64,000 nt of DNA. It comes from Phycisphaerae bacterium. GTDB lineage: Bacteria > Planctomycetota > Phycisphaerae > UBA1845 > UTPLA1. The notes under the pieces were generated by a model. The model was not told the origin of the DNA. It worked only from the letters and a program-made list of their open reading frames with translations, and searched no databases. A program made the position numbers and the translations under genes. Shown here in pieces: positions 40,088 to 50,694 of this stretch (positions are counted from its first letter, which is position 1; every line of letters begins with the position of its first letter). The stretch lies in NCBI GenBank assembly GCA_019636475.1, contig JAHBXN010000002.1:372001-436000 (forward strand). The letters are read 5' to 3'.

Positions 40088-42343
40088 ATGAACAACATGC
40101 GTTTTCGTCGCGGGCTTGCTGGATTCGGAGCGGCAGTCGTCGCGGCGATTTCAACGAGCGCGCTCGGAGCGGACTGGACCTCCTGGCGCGGACCGGATCA
40201 GTGCGGGCTGGTTCGCGAGAATGCCGTTGTGAAGAACTGGTCGCCGAGCGGAGAGAACCTGCTCTGGAAAAGCAACGAGGGGGGGCGAACAACACCGCTG
40301 GTGATGGGCGGCCGTGTGTTTTTCATCGCTCCGGTCGGAGACGGCGACTGCCTTCAGGAGCGCGTGATCTGCCTCGACGGCAGCACGGGCAAGACGATCT
40401 GGGACTTTCATTTCAACGTCTTTTTCTCGGATATCGTCGCGCAGCGCGTCGGATGGACGGCGCTGGCGGGCGACGCGGAAACGGGCAATGTGTACGCCCA
40501 CGGAACCGGCGGTGAATTCATCTGCTTCAGCCGCGACGGCAAGGTGCTGTGGAAACACTCCATGACGGAGGAGTTCAACCGTATCGCGGGATACGGCGGC
40601 CGACTGCACACGCCTGTTGTCGACGAAGATCGCGTCGTCATCAGTTTCTTGAATACGAACTGGGGCGGACACGCGCGACCGGCGCATCGGTACGTGGCGT
40701 TTGACAAGCATACGGGGGCTGTGAAGTGGTGGAGCGAGATTCCCGGCATCGGCAAGGACACGACCTACGCGTGCCCGGTCGTCGCAACAATCGCGGGGCG
40801 ACGACAGTTGATCTGTCCGGCGGCCGACGGCGCTGTTTATGGACTGGAGAGCCGCACGGGGAAGATCATCTGGAGTTTTCTGCTGAGTAAGATGGGGCTG
40901 AATTCGTCGCCGGTGGTGAGCGGCAATCATGTTATCGTGTCGCACAGCGAAGAGAACATTGACTCGACGGTCATGGGGCGTCTCGTCTGCATCGACGCGA
41001 CGGGCACCGGCGATATCACCGCAACGGGCGAAGTGTGGCGAAGCGAGGGCGTCGATGCCGGGTATGCGTCACCCGCCCTTGCGAATGGACGAGTTTACAT
41101 CGTGGACAACTCCGCCAATCTGCACTGCGTCGATGCCGAGACCGGCAAGCCGCTCTGGAAATTCAAACTCGGTCGCGTTGGCAAGGGCTCTGCCACGGTC
41201 ACGGCGGACGGGGTGATCTACGTCGGCGAACAGAACGGCGTGTTCTGGATCCTGAAAGACGCCGGTGACCACTGCGAGAAACTGAGCGAGCAGGCCTTCG
41301 AAGGCCCGAATCACACCATCGACGAACTCTATGGCTCGCCGGCCGTCGTGGATGGGCGAGTTTACTTCATGACGCGCTACGGCAGCTATTGCCTGGCGAT
41401 AAAGGATGCGAAGGTACAGCGCGTATCCGCCGCCGATCCGGCACAAGAAATGAGCGTCCGGGCAGATGCCAAACCGGCGACCGTGCTCATCGAACCCGGC
41501 GATGTGACCATCGGGCCGGGCGGTACCATTCAGTTCATGGTCAAGCTCTTCACGGACCACGGCGCCGCAATTGACGGCGCGTCCACGAAGGTTGAATGGA
41601 CGATCGCGGGAATACAGGGCGAGATGACACCGAGCGGCGCCTTTACGGCCGCGACGGGCGTGCAATATTCAACCGGTCTGATCAACGCCCACGTCGCCGG
41701 GCTGACCGCCTCGGCGCGAGTTCGAATCGCTCCAGTGCTGCCGATCGAGGAAGACTTCGAGACGCTGGCGCTGGGTTCGACGCCGGCCGGTTGGATCGGT
41801 GCAATGGGCAAAACATCGATCGTCGAGCGGGACGGATCCAAGGTTCTTCAGAAGCTCGCGGAAAAAGGCAAGCCATCGCCGGTCTGGAAAATGCGGGCAT
41901 ACATCGGGCAGCCGCTGGAGGCGGGCTACACCGTGGAGGCCGACGTTCTGGGTTCGTTGGCACGAAAGCGGTTCAAGCCGGACATGGGCATTATCAACGA
42001 CCGCTACGAGTTGATTCTGCTCGGCGCCCAGAAGGAACTGGAGCTTTCTCGCTGGCGAGATGAACCGACCCACGGAAAGCGCCTTCGCATTCCGTTCGAG
42101 TTCAAGCCCGATGTCTGGTATCGGATGAAGCTCCGCGTCGATGTGACAAACGGCAAATCGGCGGTGCAGGGCAAGGTCTGGCCGCGCGAAGACGCCGAGC
42201 CGAAGGACTGGACGATTCGCTTCGACGACGAGTGTCCGAACCTGGAGGGCTGTCCCGGCTTGTTTGTGTATTCCAACGGCACGACGGACAAGAGCAACGG
42301 TCCCGAAGTGTTTTTCGACAACCTCAAGGTCACGCGAAACTGA
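40088..42343 (+). CDS. Secreted PQQ-type beta-propeller protein with C-terminal beta domain
   Basis: About 751 residues. GGGAG lies ~9 nt before the ATG (40088), and residues 1-30 form a signal peptide (GLAGFGAAVVAAISTSALGA). The middle ~400 residues are repeated PQQ-like blades, each with a GK/GxxLW motif (DGSTGKTIWDF, SRTGKIIWSF, DAETGKPLWKF). The C-terminal ~270 residues contain an Ig-like strand block (VLIEPGDVTIGPGGTIQFMV, shortened) and a concanavalin-like part (VWYRMKLRVDV). It does not show a clear dehydrogenase active site, so it is probably a binding or scaffold propeller. It may form an operon with the next gene (75 bp). Confidence 0.87.
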   Translation: MNNMRFRRGLAGFGAAVVAAISTSALGADWTSWRGPDQCGLVRENAVVKNWSPSGENLLWKSNEGGRTTPLVMGGRVFFIAPVGDGDCLQERVICLDGSTGKTIWDFHFNVFFSDIVAQRVGWTALAGDAETGNVYAHGTGGEFICFSRDGKVLWKHSMTEEFNRIAGYGGRLHTPVVDEDRVVISFLNTNWGGHARPAHRYVAFDKHTGAVKWWSEIPGIGKDTTYACPVVATIAGRRQLICPAADGAVYGLESRTGKIIWSFLLSKMGLNSSPVVSGNHVIVSHSEENIDSTVMGRLVCIDATGTGDITATGEVWRSEGVDAGYASPALANGRVYIVDNSANLHCVDAETGKPLWKFKLGRVGKGSATVTADGVIYVGEQNGVFWILKDAGDHCEKLSEQAFEGPNHTIDELYGSPAVVDGRVYFMTRYGSYCLAIKDAKVQRVSAADPAQEMSVRADAKPATVLIEPGDVTIGPGGTIQFMVKLFTDHGAAIDGASTKVEWTIAGIQGEMTPSGAFTAATGVQYSTGLINAHVAGLTASARVRIAPVLPIEEDFETLALGSTPAGWIGAMGKTSIVERDGSKVLQKLAEKGKPSPVWKMRAYIGQPLEAGYTVEADVLGSLARKRFKPDMGIINDRYELILLGAQKELELSRWRDEPTHGKRLRIPFEFKPDVWYRMKLRVDVTNGKSAVQGKVWPREDAEPKDWTIRFDDECPNLEGCPGLFVYSNGTTDKSNGPEVFFDNLKVTRN

Positions 42344-42418
42344 ATTTCGCGGATGAAAAAAAACGACTGCCAACGCGCGACGATCGCGCCGCGCATAGAT
42401 GAACGGAGGAAAAAGATC

Positions 42419-44005
42419 GTGCACGACGATGTCAAGATCAGCCTGAATGTGTCGGCCGAGGTCCGCGTGCCCGACGGCGCCGCGGCGGGCCATCGCAACC
42501 TTTCACGGTGGGCCGCGAGTTCAATCGTATTTTCGCTCTGTATTGCGGCGATCCTTCTGGCAGCGCCAACCGGACTCGCCAGCGAACCGACGAAACCGAA
42601 GAAAGGCGATTGGCCGATGTGGGGCGGCTCGACGGATCGCAACATGGTGTCGGACGAGACGGGCATTCCCACGAAATGGGATGCCAAGAAAGGCGTCAAC
42701 ATTAAGTGGACCGCTCCGCTCGGATCGCAGACGTACGGCAATCCGGTGGTTGCCGGGGGTCGCATCTTCGTGGGCACGAACAATGAACATGAATATCGTC
42801 CCAAGATCAAAGGCGACAAGGGAATCGTGCTCTGTTTCGATGAGAAGACCGGCAAGTTCCTCTGGCAGGCGACGCACGACAAGCTGCCCGCTGGCCGCGT
42901 CAACGACTGGCCTGAGCAGGGCATTTGCTCAACCGCGGCGGTTGAGGGCAACCGCGTCTATTACGTCAGCAATCGCTGCGAAGTAATCTGTGCGGATGTC
43001 GAGGGCTTTCTCGATGGTGAGAATGATGGTCCGTTCAAGGATGAAAAGTACAACGAGAAAGAGGACGCCGACTTCATCTGGGTCTATGACATGATCGAGG
43101 AGTTGGGCGTTTTTCCGCACAACCTCGCGACCGCATCTCCCGTGATCGGCGGCGATCTTGTTTTCGTCCTCACATCAAACGGCGTCGACGAAGGCCACCT
43201 TAATATCCCGAGTCCCGATGCGCCGGACTTTCTCGCGATCAACAAGAACACCGGTGAGTTGGTCTGGGAGAAGAATGACGTCGGCAAGAAAATCTTCCAC
43301 GGTCAGTGGTCCAGCCCGGCCTATGGCATGGTAGCGGGCAAACCCCAGGTCATTTTCGGCGGGGGCGACGGCACCTGCTATGCCTATGAGCCGAAGTCTG
43401 GCGAGCTTCTGTGGAAGTTTCATTTGAATCCGCCAGACGCAAAGTATGTACTCGGCGGGCGCGGCACAGCCAATGAAATCATCGCCACACCGGTGATCCA
43501 CCATGACAGGGTCTATCTCTGCGTGGGTCAGGATCCGGAACACGGCGAGGGCATCGGTCATTTCTACTCGATCGACGCCACGAAGCGCGGTGACATCACC
43601 ACGTCCGGTCGCATCTGGCACATCGGCAACGACAAGTTCAACCGCTCCATCAGCACCTGTGCGATTCGCGACGGCCTGCTCTATGCCGCGGACCTGAGCG
43701 GATTTCTCTATTGCATGGATGTCGAAACGGGCAAAGTGAACTGGCGACATGACACATTCTCGGCAATCTGGGGATCGCCCTATTACGTCGATGGCAAAGT
43801 GATGCTCGGCACGGAGGACGGCGAGGTGCTCGTCTTTGAGCACGGAAAAGAGAAGAAACTCCTGGCGACGAACGACATGGGCAACTCCGTTTACACGACC
43901 CCCGTCGCGGCCAACGGCGTGCTTTACATCACGAACAGGAACACCCTCTTTGCCATCGAAGGCAAAGATGAAAAGAAATCCGAGGAAAAAGCGGCAGTGA
44001 AGTAG
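42419..44005 (+). CDS. Secreted PQQ-like beta-propeller protein
   Basis: About 528 residues. I chose the GTG at 42419 because GGAGGA lies 8 nt upstream; an ATG at 42353 in the same frame lacks a good site and would add 22 residues. A hydrophobic signal segment ([19 protein letters not shown]) follows a ~30-residue N-region. The mature part is a propeller of GDWPMWGG-type start and repeated blades ([44 protein letters not shown]). It has no obvious quinoprotein dehydrogenase active site. It lies 75 bp after the first propeller gene and is probably co-transcribed; the pair resembles tandem planctomycete PQQ-binding-like proteins. Confidence 0.87.
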   Translation: MHDDVKISLNVSAEVRVPDGAAAGHRNLSRWAASSIVFSLCIAAILLAAPTGLASEPTKPKKGDWPMWGGSTDRNMVSDETGIPTKWDAKKGVNIKWTAPLGSQTYGNPVVAGGRIFVGTNNEHEYRPKIKGDKGIVLCFDEKTGKFLWQATHDKLPAGRVNDWPEQGICSTAAVEGNRVYYVSNRCEVICADVEGFLDGENDGPFKDEKYNEKEDADFIWVYDMIEELGVFPHNLATASPVIGGDLVFVLTSNGVDEGHLNIPSPDAPDFLAINKNTGELVWEKNDVGKKIFHGQWSSPAYGMVAGKPQVIFGGGDGTCYAYEPKSGELLWKFHLNPPDAKYVLGGRGTANEIIATPVIHHDRVYLCVGQDPEHGEGIGHFYSIDATKRGDITTSGRIWHIGNDKFNRSISTCAIRDGLLYAADLSGFLYCMDVETGKVNWRHDTFSAIWGSPYYVDGKVMLGTEDGEVLVFEHGKEKKLLATNDMGNSVYTTPVAANGVLYITNRNTLFAIEGKDEKKSEEKAAVK

Positions 44006-44196
44006 AGTGTCTGACGGGCGGCATGTGTTCGAGATGAATTCGCGCGCCGCCGGACATCCAATCGCGAATCCCACGACGGAGCGGCGAAAGCCCGCCTGAT
44101 TCGGCGGCGATCCAGTGGTTTGCGACCGCGCGGGTCCGGTTCACTCCATCCTGATTCATCGTTCAACCGATTGTGCAACGTCGGCCGAGTTGTACA

Positions 44197-45633
44197 ATGC
44201 AAATCGCCGAGTGGTGGTTGAATCGTTTGAATCCTGGCCGATCCGCCTCGCGATTTCACGGGTGTTGCGTGTCACGACAATTTCACTTGCCGTTGTTCAT
44301 AATACCCCTGTTTTTTTCGGCCTGCGGGCCGGAGGAGCAGACCGCGCCGTTTGTTCTGCTGCCCGCGGAGGAAGTCGGCGCAGCGACGCGGCCGGCGAAT
44401 CCGCCGCCGTTCTGGTGGGGTGTATCGACGTCATCTTTTCAGACAGAAGACCGCCGACTGCCTTCAGGTGAACTTAGCTTTCTTACGGACTGGGATGCAT
44501 TTGGCACTCTGGGCCTCGTGCGAGAGCCAGACGACCGTATCGGCAGCTTCAGCCATTTCGAGCGCGACCTGGCCGCCCTGAAATATCTCGGTGTGACGCA
44601 CTATCGCGTCGGCATCGAGTGGGCCCGCATTGAGCCGACGCAGGGGGAATTCAATGAATCAGCCATTGAGCACTATGTCCGAATCGTCCGGCGATTGAAG
44701 GAAGAGGGCATCGAGCCGCTGGTCTGTCTCTGGCATTTCACGTTTCCAAGCTGGCTCGGCGATGTGAACAATCCGGACCAACACGGGTGGCTGCATCCTC
44801 ACGCCGCCGACGCCTGGGGCGCCTATCTCAAGGTCATCACGAAGCGGTTGGCACCCTATGTTGAGCTCTACGCACCGATCAACGAGCCGAATGCCTATGC
44901 CTTCGGCATGATGGTCGGGTTCTTCAAAGGTGGTCGGGTGCTTGACGGGCCCTATCACGACCGCCTTAATCAAAAGCTGATTGATGTCTTCATGCAGGCG
45001 GCGGGAATCATCCGCGACGCGCGGTCTGATGCGAAGATTGTGAGCATTCAGTCGATCACCGCCTGGCGGCGCGACTCATTTGACCCGTTCGGAACGCTGT
45101 ACAAACTGGGTATTGACCACAACTACTCGCATCTGGACGGAGTCGTGTCAGCCGTCGATTATGTGGGAATCAACTACTATCAGCGCGCCGTGGCGTCGCC
45201 ACTGTTCTTCCTCTCGATCCTGAACAACCAAGGCGAGAATGTGTCGGACATCGGCTGGGTGATCGATGCGGAGGGGCTTGAGGTGCAGATCGTGGAATTC
45301 AGCCGTCGATACCACAAGCCGATCATCATCACGGAGAACGGCGTGGCAGATCGCACGGACCGCAAGCGGCAGAACTACATCTACACGCATCTTCTGGCGG
45401 TGCGCCGCACCCTCGAAGCGAATTACGACGTGCGCGGCTATTTCCACTGGACCCTGGTGGACAGCTTCGAATGGCTGTTCGGATATGATTACGACTTCGG
45501 CCTGTTCCGCCTCGGCGACGACATCAATCAACTGACACCGAAGGCCTCAGCCGACTACTACCGCTCGATGATCGCGTCCGGTTTCATGGACCACGGAGTC
45601 GATGTGACGCAGCTCGCACCGACGGCGCCCTGA
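44197..45633 (+). CDS. GH1-family beta-glucosidase-like lipoprotein
   Basis: About 478 residues. The catalytic domain is a GH1 TIM barrel: the acid/base Glu230 lies in APINEPNAY, and the nucleophile Glu380 in IITENGVAD. Other GH1 elements are HYRVGIEWARIEP, WHFTFP and GYFHWTLVDSFEW. A hydrophobic segment ending in a lipobox (PLFFSAC) makes it a probable outer-membrane lipoprotein. Start choice is uncertain: the ATG at 44197 gives a long n-region, whereas a GTG at 44269 would leave a compact lipoprotein signal. It hydrolyses beta-glucosides or related disaccharides; the exact sugar is not known. Confidence 0.85.
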   Translation: MQIAEWWLNRLNPGRSASRFHGCCVSRQFHLPLFIIPLFFSACGPEEQTAPFVLLPAEEVGAATRPANPPPFWWGVSTSSFQTEDRRLPSGELSFLTDWDAFGTLGLVREPDDRIGSFSHFERDLAALKYLGVTHYRVGIEWARIEPTQGEFNESAIEHYVRIVRRLKEEGIEPLVCLWHFTFPSWLGDVNNPDQHGWLHPHAADAWGAYLKVITKRLAPYVELYAPINEPNAYAFGMMVGFFKGGRVLDGPYHDRLNQKLIDVFMQAAGIIRDARSDAKIVSIQSITAWRRDSFDPFGTLYKLGIDHNYSHLDGVVSAVDYVGINYYQRAVASPLFFLSILNNQGENVSDIGWVIDAEGLEVQIVEFSRRYHKPIIITENGVADRTDRKRQNYIYTHLLAVRRTLEANYDVRGYFHWTLVDSFEWLFGYDYDFGLFRLGDDINQLTPKASADYYRSMIASGFMDHGVDVTQLAPTAP

Positions 45634-45754
45634 TGAATCGGCGAATGACTCGCACACACTCAACCGATTCATCAGAAGCAGCCGTCGATGATTATCCGCC
45701 TCAGGAGGCTCCGGCACGCCGGTTCATTCGCCCCCTGCAAAGTCAAACTTCAAG

Positions 45755-48685
45755 TCAACGCCGTACGCGCCGCTGCCGCCGGTTCGACCGCATGCGACGC
45801 CCCGTGCCGATCATGGCAAGCATGAGCGACGAGGCCATGGCCGCGCCGCCGCCGCACGCGCCCGAGCCGAAATCAACCGGCGTACCCGCACTGTCGCTTG
45901 ATTGATCGCCACCGGTTTCCGTATCGGCATTGTCGACGGTTTGACCTCCGGCCGTATCCACCTCGCCGCTGTCGACACCGGATTCATCCTGCTCAACCGG
46001 AACTTCAGCGGGGCCGACAGCACCGCGCTCGATGAGCGCGAACGCACCGAGTTTTGCAATCTGAGTTTCCACGGCGAGTTTTCCGTTCAGGAATCGCGAG
46101 TCAATCTCATTCCAGAAGCCGGTTTGCTCATCAAATGCCAGGACAATAAGCAGCTGAGGATCGATCTCGTTCAGCATGGACTCCTGGCTGTCGAACGGAA
46201 GGAGGAACCGCAGAACGACGGGAGCCGACAAAACCGCACCGTCTGTTGAAAGGGCGATCGGTCCAGCCACCATGCGACCGGGAAAGTCATGCGGCAACGG
46301 CGCGGTGGAGCCTCCAATCGCGATTCGCGTCGGTTCCATGAATGCTCCGGCCTGCACTTCGATCTCGACGAGCCCGTCGGCGGACGCCAACTCGCTCGCG
46401 TCGTCATGCGCGGCCCCGGCGATGGTCGATTGTGTCACGACTTCGGCACTCTCTCCGGTCGCGTTGACGGCACTTACCTCGGCAATGACGGTGAACTGCT
46501 CCGGAAATCCGGACATTCGACCGATCCAGTCGCCGGTCGCGGGTTCGAGGCTCATTGGGACGTCTCGCGGTGCTAACTGGGTCTCAACGGAAAGCCGAAC
46601 AATCGGAGCGGACGCCAGTTCCGCGCCGGGTCGAACACGAACCAGGATTTCGTCGACACCAATCGGCTCGAGCTGCACCGCCAGATCAAACGGTGCCGCC
46701 TCAGCCACGAGTTGATGCACCTGCTGCGAGGGCAGCACCTGTCCGGGAGCGGGTTTCAGTACGACAAGCGCACTCGTGCAATCATCCTGTGTGAATTTTC
46801 TTTTCTTTGTAAGAACCTGATAGGAGTTGCCGACATACGCAGTCCACTGGGCACCGACCGTATCACCGATGTGGACTCCCGCAACGGTTCGCACGTTGTT
46901 CTGAAACGGCTTGATGACGCCTGTCGCATCGGTGAATCCCTGAACGATCATGCGGCCTCGGGTGTCTTTCGAGAATACCCGCGCGCCGAGCGCCATCCCG
47001 TTGTGGCTGGACCACTTGAACTGAACCGGCTGACATAGTTGCACATTATTGGCGTCATCGATTCCGACGAATGCCCGCCAGTCGTCAACGGGAATTCCAG
47101 CAAGGCGCCCGACGATGACGCCGCGATCGACCGGCGTTCTGATTCGCCATCGCGGTGCGCCATTCGGTCCCGGGGCCTCCGCTGTGAAGTGCTCCTTGAT
47201 CTCGCTCCAGCAGTCCTGATTACCCTGTCGAGTGCCGGTGAGATGCGGATTGTCCGGATGAATGGAACAGATTTTCGTATAGCTCCATTGATTGAACATC
47301 ATGCAGGATGCCTTTCCGCCGTTGCTCGCGAATTTCGGATCCGCCCCACCGACACCGTGCGCGCAGTGCGTGTCGTTGTCGTCTTCGTATTCATCCTTCA
47401 GGAGCAAGCCGTAGTGTCCGAACTCGTGTACATAGACCGGGGAGTCGTTGCTGCGCGACATGTGAATATGGCTGCTTCGCCAGCAGCACAGATCGTCGCT
47501 TCTCCAGAATCCGTCGGCGGGCCAGTCCACATGGGCGCGGAGGGATGCATTGGCGTAAATTCGGAAATCCGCCTCATCCCAGCGCGCCATGTCATCGAAG
47601 ATATCCACGCGCTCAATGAGCATCTGACCGTCGGTCGCGTTGTACAGATATTCAGAAGCGTCTCGAAGATCATTGGCGAGGCCGCTCAGTTCGCTCGGTG
47701 ATGCGTCCCACTCGACCGATGCCACGAGGTGCAGACCGATGTGCGCCGCGTCGCGCTGCAACTGAAGCGAATAAGCGCCGTTGGGGTCGGTGACAAGGGT
47801 TGGAGTAAAGCGCGGGTTGTCGCCGTTGGCGTCGTGAATCAGCGGAAGGCTCGTGATATACGCACGATATTTCCAGTTTTGCGTGCCGCCGCGGCTGTGA
47901 CCGTCGCGTTCGCTCGCGCTTTCATGGACCAGTGCCCGAGCAACAAGCTTGGACCCGGCGGCAAGCGGCGGATTGACCGTGATGAACCCGTTCGCGTTGG
48001 ATCTCTCGGGATAGAGCACTCCGTTTACATAGAGTTCGGCATTCAGGACGCCGCCACCGTTGGGACTCAGGATGCGAATTCGAGTGCCTTCGGTGACGCA
48101 GTAGTTCACGTCTTCATAGACGAAATACTCCTGATTCTGATTCTGGCCGTAGAATGCGGTCTGCCAGATTGGGACGGTGCCGTTGTCGTCAATGACGACG
48201 ATGCGCACCTGGGTTGTCGTCAGCGGGCTGTTCGGCGCCACGCCTGTATAGAACTCGATATCGAACTCGCCATTGGAATCCGTCTGGCCGGTGGCGATTT
48301 CGCTCTCAAAAAAACTTGCCGGCGGGTTGTAATTGGGATCGCATGAGAAGACCTGCGTCGTCACAAGCAGCTTGACTTTGACGGCCTTGTCAGCGACGGG
48401 CCGAAGGATTCCGCCGCAGGTTTCACGAATCTGTCCGCGGGCGTACGAAGGCAGCATGGGGCCGGGCGGCAACTGAGGTGGATTGCAAGGAATCCCGGGA
48501 GGCAAGGGATCGATGACCACTCCCCCACCACCAAGCGGCGGGCGCGGTCCGGATCCGGTGTTCTGCTCGGCGACAACGCCGACGGCACAAAAAAGTGCAA
48601 GCGCGGCGGCAACACCGCCAGAACACAGGAGCGACCGGTTGCGACGATCGTCACGAGATTCCGAGGCAATAATGAAACGCAGCAT
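45755..48685 (-). CDS. Large secreted protein with CLCA-like metalloprotease motif and sorting-type C-terminus
   Basis: About 976 residues. Start at 48685 (MLRFIIASES) gives a signal peptide (GVAAALALFCAVGVVA); the frame is open to 48844 but that extension is not signal-like. Residues ~40-400 are beta-rich with Gly/Pro segments. At His420 the sequence HEFGHYGLLLKDEYED gives HExxH plus a D-E-Y at the spacing of CLCA-type metalloproteases. A SCMMFNQW segment ~25 residues later could be a Met-turn. Two large beta domains follow. The C-terminus ends in an acidic linker, GACGGGAAM, a short hydrophobic stretch and an Arg-rich tail, like a surface-sorting signal. Probable extracellular protease; proteolysis is inferred from motif only. 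Confidence 0.8.
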   Translation of the reverse strand: MLRFIIASESRDDRRNRSLLCSGGVAAALALFCAVGVVAEQNTGSGPRPPLGGGGVVIDPLPPGIPCNPPQLPPGPMLPSYARGQIRETCGGILRPVADKAVKVKLLVTTQVFSCDPNYNPPASFFESEIATGQTDSNGEFDIEFYTGVAPNSPLTTTQVRIVVIDDNGTVPIWQTAFYGQNQNQEYFVYEDVNYCVTEGTRIRILSPNGGGVLNAELYVNGVLYPERSNANGFITVNPPLAAGSKLVARALVHESASERDGHSRGGTQNWKYRAYITSLPLIHDANGDNPRFTPTLVTDPNGAYSLQLQRDAAHIGLHLVASVEWDASPSELSGLANDLRDASEYLYNATDGQMLIERVDIFDDMARWDEADFRIYANASLRAHVDWPADGFWRSDDLCCWRSSHIHMSRSNDSPVYVHEFGHYGLLLKDEYEDDNDTHCAHGVGGADPKFASNGGKASCMMFNQWSYTKICSIHPDNPHLTGTRQGNQDCWSEIKEHFTAEAPGPNGAPRWRIRTPVDRGVIVGRLAGIPVDDWRAFVGIDDANNVQLCQPVQFKWSSHNGMALGARVFSKDTRGRMIVQGFTDATGVIKPFQNNVRTVAGVHIGDTVGAQWTAYVGNSYQVLTKKRKFTQDDCTSALVVLKPAPGQVLPSQQVHQLVAEAAPFDLAVQLEPIGVDEILVRVRPGAELASAPIVRLSVETQLAPRDVPMSLEPATGDWIGRMSGFPEQFTVIAEVSAVNATGESAEVVTQSTIAGAAHDDASELASADGLVEIEVQAGAFMEPTRIAIGGSTAPLPHDFPGRMVAGPIALSTDGAVLSAPVVLRFLLPFDSQESMLNEIDPQLLIVLAFDEQTGFWNEIDSRFLNGKLAVETQIAKLGAFALIERGAVGPAEVPVEQDESGVDSGEVDTAGGQTVDNADTETGGDQSSDSAGTPVDFGSGACGGGAAMASSLMLAMIGTGRRMRSNRRQRRVRR

Positions 48686-49059
48686 ATCTTGATTCTCCCT
48701 TTGCGAGGAAGGCCTGAGTCCGAACTCTGACACGAACGAGCCCTCCGCGCGGACTGCAAAAAAAATGTAGCGATCAGAAAAAAGGCCGAGCGGCGTAGCC
48801 ACAGGCGGCTGGGTCCGAATTACCTGTCCATCGACCGCCCCCACGAGAGCGTGATCGGGTGGAAAATCGCGACCGAAACCGGTAATCGAGGTCTGGCACC
48901 TGGAATTGACGGACCGGAAGAAATTCCCCGCCCCGCGGACGCCGACTTTCGCAAAGGCTTCCCCGGGATTACGATCCGCGCCGGAATTTCGTGTCAGGAG
49001 GCGCCGGCGATTGACCGAATTCGCGCTTCCGCGAACGCCGTACGACCGACGCTATCATC
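48686..49059. other. Divergent intergenic region
   Basis: About 370 bp between the giant protease-like gene (minus) and the transporter gene (plus). It has A-rich stretches (AAAAAAATGTAGC near 48758-48770). It presumably carries both promoters; no clear hexamer pair was found and the frames present are shadows. Confidence 0.4.
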
Positions 49060-50694
49060 GTGGTCCAGTTACTCCATTCCTCCCCCTTTTTCCTGCTCTT
49101 TGGCCTGATCGCTGCGGGCATTTCGATCGGAGCATTCAAGTATCGCGGGCTGTCGCTCAGTTCGGCCGGCGTATTCTTCCTGGCGCTGATCGCCGGGCAT
49201 TTCCAGTTCATCGTGCCATACGAACTCACGGAGTTGGGCCTCGTCCTGTTCGTCTATGCCGTCGGACTTCAGTCAGGTTCGCGTTTTTTCCGCGTGCTGA
49301 AGTCGCACGGTCTGTCATTCCTTGTCGTGGGTCTCGGCGCGACGCTCGTCGGCGCACTGACCACGATCGGACTTGCACGCCTGCTGAATATCGCCCCGCA
49401 TCTTGCGGGCGGTCTCTACGCCGGAAGCACGACCTGTACGCCGGGCCTAGCCGCTGTGCTTGAGGCGGTGCGGCGAATTCAACCGGCGAACACCGATTTC
49501 GCGGCAGTGGGCTACGCAATTGGCTATCCATTCAGCGTCATCTCCGTGGTGATCTTCGTGCAGTTGCTCCCGCGCATCATGGGCACGACGGCCCAAGCGG
49601 CAGGCGAAGCGTTTCAGCGGGAGCAGGCGGCTCGGGTGACGCCGCTCGAACGCTGTGCCTTTCGAATCACAAATCCCAATTGCGCCGGAATCACAATTGA
49701 TGAATGGCAGGCGCTCCACCTGAGCGGAGCCGTGCTGTGCCGCGTCGAGCATGAAGGTCACGTTCAGCCGGCTCGTCCGGGCACGATTCTGCACATGGGT
49801 GATGTGGTGCTGGCGGTTGGCCCGCCGGAGGAACTTGCCAAGCTGGAGGCGATTCTGGGAACGATCACACCGGAGCCGAAGCCCGACGGGGCAGCCGATT
49901 ATGCCAGCGAACTGGTTGTTGTGTCTCGGGCCGATGTCTTCGGCAAACGGCTGCGCGAGCTGCGCATCTGGGAAAAGTATGGCGTGACTGCGACGCGGCT
50001 TCGGCGCGGCGTTGTGGAGATTACGCCTCGGGGCGAAACGGCGCTGGAGCCTGGTGATGTGCTCAGGCTTGTGGGAGGCCGGGCCGATGTCAGGATGGTG
50101 ACATCCGTCGTCGGTCTGGAAGAGCGACGCCTTGATGAGACCAGCATGATACCGTTCGCTGCTGGCATCACGCTGGGTGCGGCCGTCGGATTCATTCCGA
50201 TTTCGCTGCCGGGCGGCTTGAGCTTTCGGCTTGGGATTGGCGGCGGCGCGTTCATCGTCGCGCTGATCATGGGCTATGTGGGGCACGTCGGAAAGCTTCG
50301 CATCTATGTACCCAATGCCGCCAAGCATTTCGCCCGCGAACTCGGATTGGTGATCTTTCTCGCCGGAGCGGGCACATCCGCCGGCCAGCAGCTTGTGCCG
50401 GTACTTCGGGAAGCCGGCGTGAAGCTGCTCCTGGCCGGAGCGATCATCACTCTCGTCACCACGACGACGGCGCTTCTGCTCATGTGGAGATACTTCCGAT
50501 GGAATCCACTCTTTGCGGGCGGCGGGCTCAGCGCTGTCATGACAAGCCCGCCCGGTCTGTCCGCCGCGTCGGACATGACGGATACCGATGCACCCGCGGT
50601 TGGATTCGCAAGTGTCTATCCATTGGCACTACTCGCAAAGATCGCGCTGGCTCCGCTGACATTTCTGCTGCTTGATCTGATGGGCTCGCATTAA
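49060..50694 (+). CDS. AspT/YidE-family membrane transporter with two RCK_C domains
   Basis: 544 residues, GTG start at 49060. The N-terminal half has about five hydrophobic segments (FFLLFGLIAAGISIG; FVYAVGLQSGSRFF; FSVISVVIFVQLLP), with the GSTTCTPGLAA motif of the aspartate:alanine exchanger family. A central cytosolic region carries two TrkA-C/RCK_C-like domains (PARPGTILHMGDVVLAVG; GETALEPGDVLRLVGG). A second membrane half follows (VIFLAGAGTSAGQQL; LSAVMTSPPGLSAAS). This is the AAE architecture. Such carriers move amino acids or other carboxylates; the substrate and the RCK ligand are unknown. Confidence 0.88.
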   Translation: MVQLLHSSPFFLLFGLIAAGISIGAFKYRGLSLSSAGVFFLALIAGHFQFIVPYELTELGLVLFVYAVGLQSGSRFFRVLKSHGLSFLVVGLGATLVGALTTIGLARLLNIAPHLAGGLYAGSTTCTPGLAAVLEAVRRIQPANTDFAAVGYAIGYPFSVISVVIFVQLLPRIMGTTAQAAGEAFQREQAARVTPLERCAFRITNPNCAGITIDEWQALHLSGAVLCRVEHEGHVQPARPGTILHMGDVVLAVGPPEELAKLEAILGTITPEPKPDGAADYASELVVVSRADVFGKRLRELRIWEKYGVTATRLRRGVVEITPRGETALEPGDVLRLVGGRADVRMVTSVVGLEERRLDETSMIPFAAGITLGAAVGFIPISLPGGLSFRLGIGGGAFIVALIMGYVGHVGKLRIYVPNAAKHFARELGLVIFLAGAGTSAGQQLVPVLREAGVKLLLAGAIITLVTTTTALLLMWRYFRWNPLFAGGGLSAVMTSPPGLSAASDMTDTDAPAVGFASVYPLALLAKIALAPLTFLLLDLMGSH

